15,978 bases of DNA from contig JAKEHF010000013.1 in assembly GCA_022615295.1 (NCBI GenBank), forward strand, positions 1 through 15,978. The letters run 5' to 3'. A program made the translations under genes and the position numbers. Shown one piece after another: positions 13,250-15,978 of the stretch; the stretch's first letter is position 1; each line of letters starts with the position of its first letter. Origin of the DNA: Actinomycetota bacterium (GTDB taxonomy: Bacteria > Actinomycetota > Acidimicrobiia > Spongiisociales > ZC4RG35). Below the pieces are notes generated by a model. That model saw nothing but the letters and a program-made list of their open reading frames with translations, was not told where the DNA came from and did no database searches.

Positions 13250-14720
13250 CCGGCTCGAGGACCTGGCCCGACTCGTCGACGGTCGGGTGGAGACGGTCGA
13301 TGCCGGGCTCGTCGTCAGCGACGTCACCCACGACTCGCGCAGCGTGGTCCCCGGCGCCCTGTTCGTTGCGGTCGTCGGCTCGACCAGGGACGGTCACGAC
13401 CATGTCCGTCAAGCGGCGGACCTGGGCGCCGTGGCGGCGTGCGTCGAGAGACGTCTCGACATCGACCTCCCTCAGATGCTGGTGTCGAGCACCCGTGCAG
13501 CCATGGGACCACTGGCGGCGGCGGTGCATGGCGACCCGTCACATCACATGACGGTGGTCGGCGTCACTGGCACCAACGGCAAGACCACGGTCTCCCAGTA
13601 CGTGACGGCCATAGCCGACCACGCCGGCTTGACCACGGGTCTCATCGGGACCATCGAGACCCGGATCGCCGGGCGTGTCGTCGAATCGGTGCGGACGACG
13701 CCCGAGGCCAGCAACCTCCAGCGGCTCCTCGCCGAGATGCGCGCATCGGGGTGCACCCTGGTGACCACGGAGGTCTCCTCCCACGCCCTGACCCTCGGCA
13801 GGGTCCGGGCCACCGTGTTCTCCGTCGCCGCCTTCACGAATCTGAGCCAGGACCATCTCGACTTCCACGGGACCATGGAGGACTACGCGGCGGCGAAAGA
13901 GAGCCTCTTCACCGACTACCAGGTGGGCACTGCTGTCATAAACGTCGACGACCCCACGGGCGCCAGGATCGCCGCCCGCGTCGAGCACGGTCTGGTGACC
14001 ATCGGCCGGGATGGGATGGCCCGGGCCGAGGACGTGCGACCGGTCCCCGAGGGCAGCGTCTTCAGGATGGTGACACCGTGGGGGTCAACAACGGTGGCCA
14101 CGCCGGTGTTCGGCCGATTCAACGTCGACAACGTCGTGATGGCGGCCACCTGCGCCCTGGCCGCCGGTGTCGGCTGGCCCGAGGTGGTGTCGTCGCTCGG
14201 CAATCTCCCCGGTGTCCCCGGGCGGTTCGAGAAAGTCTCCGGCGACGACCCGGTCACGGTGATCGTCGACTACGCCCACACTCCCGCCGGGATCGCCCAG
14301 GCCATCGAGACCGCCCGCGGTCTCGGCGGGTCGAGGGTGATCGTCGTGGTCGGCGCCGGGGGCGACCGGGATCGTGAGAAGCGGCCGTTGATGGGCCGGG
14401 CGGCGATGGCGGCGGACGTCGTCGTCATCACCAGCGACAATCCCCGGTCCGAGGACCCGGCCCGGATCGTCGATGCCGTGGCATCGGGGACCGGTGGCGG
14501 GGCCAGGGCGATCATCGACCGGCGTGAGGCGATGAGGGCGGCCCTTGAGACGGCCCGACCCGGCGACATCGTCCTCATACTGGGACGTGGTCACGAGTCC
14601 AACCAACAGGTGGGGGACAGGTCGATCCCCTTCGACGACCGGGTGGTCGCCGTAGAGGAGCTGACCGCGATGCGAAGGTCCGCCAATTCCGGGAGCGGAA
14701 CGGGGAGCATGGTCGGGTGA
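13239..14720 (+). CDS. murE: UDP-MurNAc-tripeptide synthetase (meso-DAP adding)
   Basis: This 493-residue cytoplasmic Mur ligase adds the third stem-peptide residue to UDP-MurNAc-L-Ala-D-Glu using ATP. The N-terminal UDP-binding domain includes THDSRSVVPGALFVA. The ATP-binding loop is GTNGKTT (111-117). The central motifs TTPEASNLQ, EVSSHAL and NLSQDHLDFHG match MurE. The C-terminal domain has DYAHTPAGI and DNPRSEDP (400-407). In the family DNPR goes with meso-diaminopimelate, whereas L-lysine enzymes differ there. Length is normal, with no fused MurF domain. ATG 13239 overlaps ftsI by 11 bp. The stop overlaps the mraY GTG as GTGA, leaving no room for murF. Confidence 0.96.
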   Translation: MPGSRLEDLARLVDGRVETVDAGLVVSDVTHDSRSVVPGALFVAVVGSTRDGHDHVRQAADLGAVAACVERRLDIDLPQMLVSSTRAAMGPLAAAVHGDPSHHMTVVGVTGTNGKTTVSQYVTAIADHAGLTTGLIGTIETRIAGRVVESVRTTPEASNLQRLLAEMRASGCTLVTTEVSSHALTLGRVRATVFSVAAFTNLSQDHLDFHGTMEDYAAAKESLFTDYQVGTAVINVDDPTGARIAARVEHGLVTIGRDGMARAEDVRPVPEGSVFRMVTPWGSTTVATPVFGRFNVDNVVMAATCALAAGVGWPEVVSSLGNLPGVPGRFEKVSGDDPVTVIVDYAHTPAGIAQAIETARGLGGSRVIVVVGAGGDRDREKRPLMGRAAMAADVVVITSDNPRSEDPARIVDAVASGTGGGARAIIDRREAMRAALETARPGDIVLILGRGHESNQQVGDRSIPFDDRVVAVEELTAMRRSANSGSGTGSMVG

Positions 14721-15763
14721 TATCGCTGCTCATCGCCGCCGCGGTCGGTCTATTGGTGTCTCTCTTCGGGACGCCATATGTGATCCGGGTCCTGGAGCGA
14801 CGGCGGATCGGTCAGTTCGTCCAAGAGGAGCTTGCCTCCCACGCCCACAAGCAGGGCATTCCCACGATGGGTGGCCTGGTGTTCGTCTCCGCGGCCATTG
14901 TCGGCTATCTGGTCTCCCATGTCAGGGTCACGGTCAACGGCGGGGTGGAGGTTGTTGTCCAGGAGTACTTCGCCGGGGGTCTGCTCGCCGTGCTCGCCCT
15001 GGGGGGCATGGCGATCGTCGGCTTTCTCGACGACTGGATCAAGTACACCCGGAAACGGAGTCTGGGTCTGTCCAAGACAGCCAAGTTCGGCGGCCAGCTC
15101 GTCATAGCCGCCCTCTTCGCCTGGGGTGCGGGCAACGCCGGTGTCGCCACCGAGATCTCCTTCGTTCGCCCCCTCGGGCTCGACCTCGGCGTGTTCTTCG
15201 TGGTCTGGGTGCTCCTGCTCATGACGGGTTTCGCCAATGGGGTCAACCTAACCGACGGCATGGACGGTCTTGCCGGTGGCTCGGCGGCCCTGGTGGTCGC
15301 CTCGTATACGGTCATCGCCTTCTGGCAGTTCCGTAATCCCCAGACATATGACGCCGTCGATCCACTGGAGCTGGCCATCGTGTCCGCGGCGATGTTCGGA
15401 GCCCTCCTCGGCTTCCTCTGGTGGAACGCCCATCCGGCCAAGATCATCATGGGCGACGTGGGGGCCCAGGCGATCGGGGGGCTGATCGCCGCCCTCGCCC
15501 TGCTCACCAACACCCAGCTCCTCCTCCTCGTCATCGGTGGGATCTTCGTGGCCGAGACGCTGTCGGTGATCCTCCAGGTGGCCAGCTTCCGGATGACCGG
15601 GCGACGGATATTCAAGATGTCGCCGCTCCACTTTCACTTCGACCTGATGGGTTGGGCCGAGACCACGGTGGTGATCCGGTTCTGGATACTGACCGGGATC
15701 GGCGTAGCCCTCGGTCTCGGCCTCTTCTACGGAGACTTCCTCCGGCTCGAGGGGTTTCTGTGA
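14717..15763 (+). CDS. mraY: Phospho-N-acetylmuramoyl-pentapeptide transferase
   Basis: This 348-residue integral membrane enzyme moves phospho-MurNAc-pentapeptide to undecaprenyl phosphate, making lipid I. About ten membrane spans are visible. Family motifs are HKQGIPTMGGLVF, FLDDWIKYTRKRSLGL (catalytic Asp105 and Asp106), NLTDGMDGLAGG (177 onward) and MGDVGAQAIGG (Asp247). The C-terminal motif is PLHFHFDLMGWAETTVVIRFW. Two deviations are notable: the usual His-His-His is His305-Phe306-His307, and GDxGS has Ala250 with Gln251 in place of the usual Ser-Leu. All acidic catalytic residues are kept, so it should be active. The GTG start overlaps murE (GTGA) and the stop overlaps murD (GTGA). Confidence 0.95.
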   Translation: MISLLIAAAVGLLVSLFGTPYVIRVLERRRIGQFVQEELASHAHKQGIPTMGGLVFVSAAIVGYLVSHVRVTVNGGVEVVVQEYFAGGLLAVLALGGMAIVGFLDDWIKYTRKRSLGLSKTAKFGGQLVIAALFAWGAGNAGVATEISFVRPLGLDLGVFFVVWVLLLMTGFANGVNLTDGMDGLAGGSAALVVASYTVIAFWQFRNPQTYDAVDPLELAIVSAAMFGALLGFLWWNAHPAKIIMGDVGAQAIGGLIAALALLTNTQLLLLVIGGIFVAETLSVILQVASFRMTGRRIFKMSPLHFHFDLMGWAETTVVIRFWILTGIGVALGLGLFYGDFLRLEGFL

Positions 15764-15978
15764 GCCACGTCCTGGTGCTGGGCGCCGGTGTGTCGGGGAT
15801 GGCGGCGGCCCGTCTCGCCCGGTCCCGCGGCCTCTCGGTGACCATCTACGACCGGAACCCCGGACCCGATCCCATCGTCGAGGGCTTCGCGGTGGCCTTC
15901 GGGGAGTGGGACCATCTACTCCTCAGGGGGATCGATCTCGTCATCACCAGCCCCGGGTTCTCGGAGCGGTCGGCCCCG
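15760..15978 (+). CDS. murD: UDP-MurNAc-L-Ala:D-Glu ligase, N-terminal part (cut by window end)
   Basis: The 73 codons in the window begin MSHVLVLGAGVSGMAAARLA, a Rossmann-type glycine motif (8-13) typical of the MurD UDP-binding domain. DLVITSPGFSE follows, matching the usual SPG motif. The ATP-binding and ligase domains lie beyond the window. The enzyme adds D-Glu to UDP-MurNAc-L-Ala. The GTG start overlaps the mraY stop as GTGA. Position after mraY is the standard dcw order, so ftsW and murG would be expected next, though this cannot be seen. Confidence 0.9.
   Translation, partial: MSHVLVLGAGVSGMAAARLARSRGLSVTIYDRNPGPDPIVEGFAVAFGEWDHLLLRGIDLVITSPGFSERSAP

Noticed and set aside
11360..13327. 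655-codon minus-strand open frame antisense to ftsI
   Set aside because: It mirrors the ftsI codons, is rich in His, Asp and Gly with no recognisable domain, and ftsI has complete PBP motifs on the other strand. A high-GC shadow.
13239..14720. MurE-MurF fusion to explain the missing murF
   Set aside because: The protein is 493 residues with one ATP-binding loop and one ligase domain, the normal size for MurE alone.

Overview
The window looks like chromosomal DNA of a high-GC actinobacterium. The grounds are GTG/TTG starts, ATGA/GTGA gene overlaps, a DUF3040 membrane protein, a MerR regulator of the Rv1828 type, a moxR-DUF58-transglutaminase operon and a dcw (division and cell wall) cluster that starts with mraZ. 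A deep-branching class such as Acidimicrobiia is possible, but this is inference. MurE carries the DNPR motif, so the peptidoglycan is predicted to be of the meso-diaminopimelate type.

Layout. 1-1363 (minus): a multipass membrane protein cut by the window edge and a histidine phosphatase. 1385-3577 (plus): dinB (DNA polymerase IV), a DUF3040 protein and a MerR regulator with stem-loops in its leader. 3546-8013 (minus): an operon read as moxR, DUF58, TgpA-like transglutaminase, whose last gene overlaps the 3' end of merR by 32 bp. 8108-9444 (plus): two coupled genes of unknown function and an HNH-domain protein. 9501-15978 (plus): the dcw cluster mraZ, rsmH, ftsL-like, ftsI, murE, mraY and the start of murD.

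How the genes work together. From rsmH to murD every junction overlaps, so this part should be one translationally coupled transcript that makes the septal transpeptidase and the cytoplasmic and lipid-linked peptidoglycan precursors. It is driven by a strong sigma70-like promoter (TTGACA, 17 bp, CATAGT) lying inside 10-bp-phased TGGG repeats, the expected MraZ autoregulatory operator.

The most unusual points are: a roughly 90-nt two-helix hairpin between mraZ and rsmH that would bury the ribosome-binding site and ATG of rsmH; the absence of murF from its usual place between murE and mraY; a MraY with His-Phe-His where the family has a His triad; and a 30-codon basic ORF between ftsL and ftsI that ends at UGA-C inside the ftsI start. 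I saw no tRNA, rRNA, CRISPR array, insertion sequence or phage gene. All intergenic gaps are under about 150 bp.
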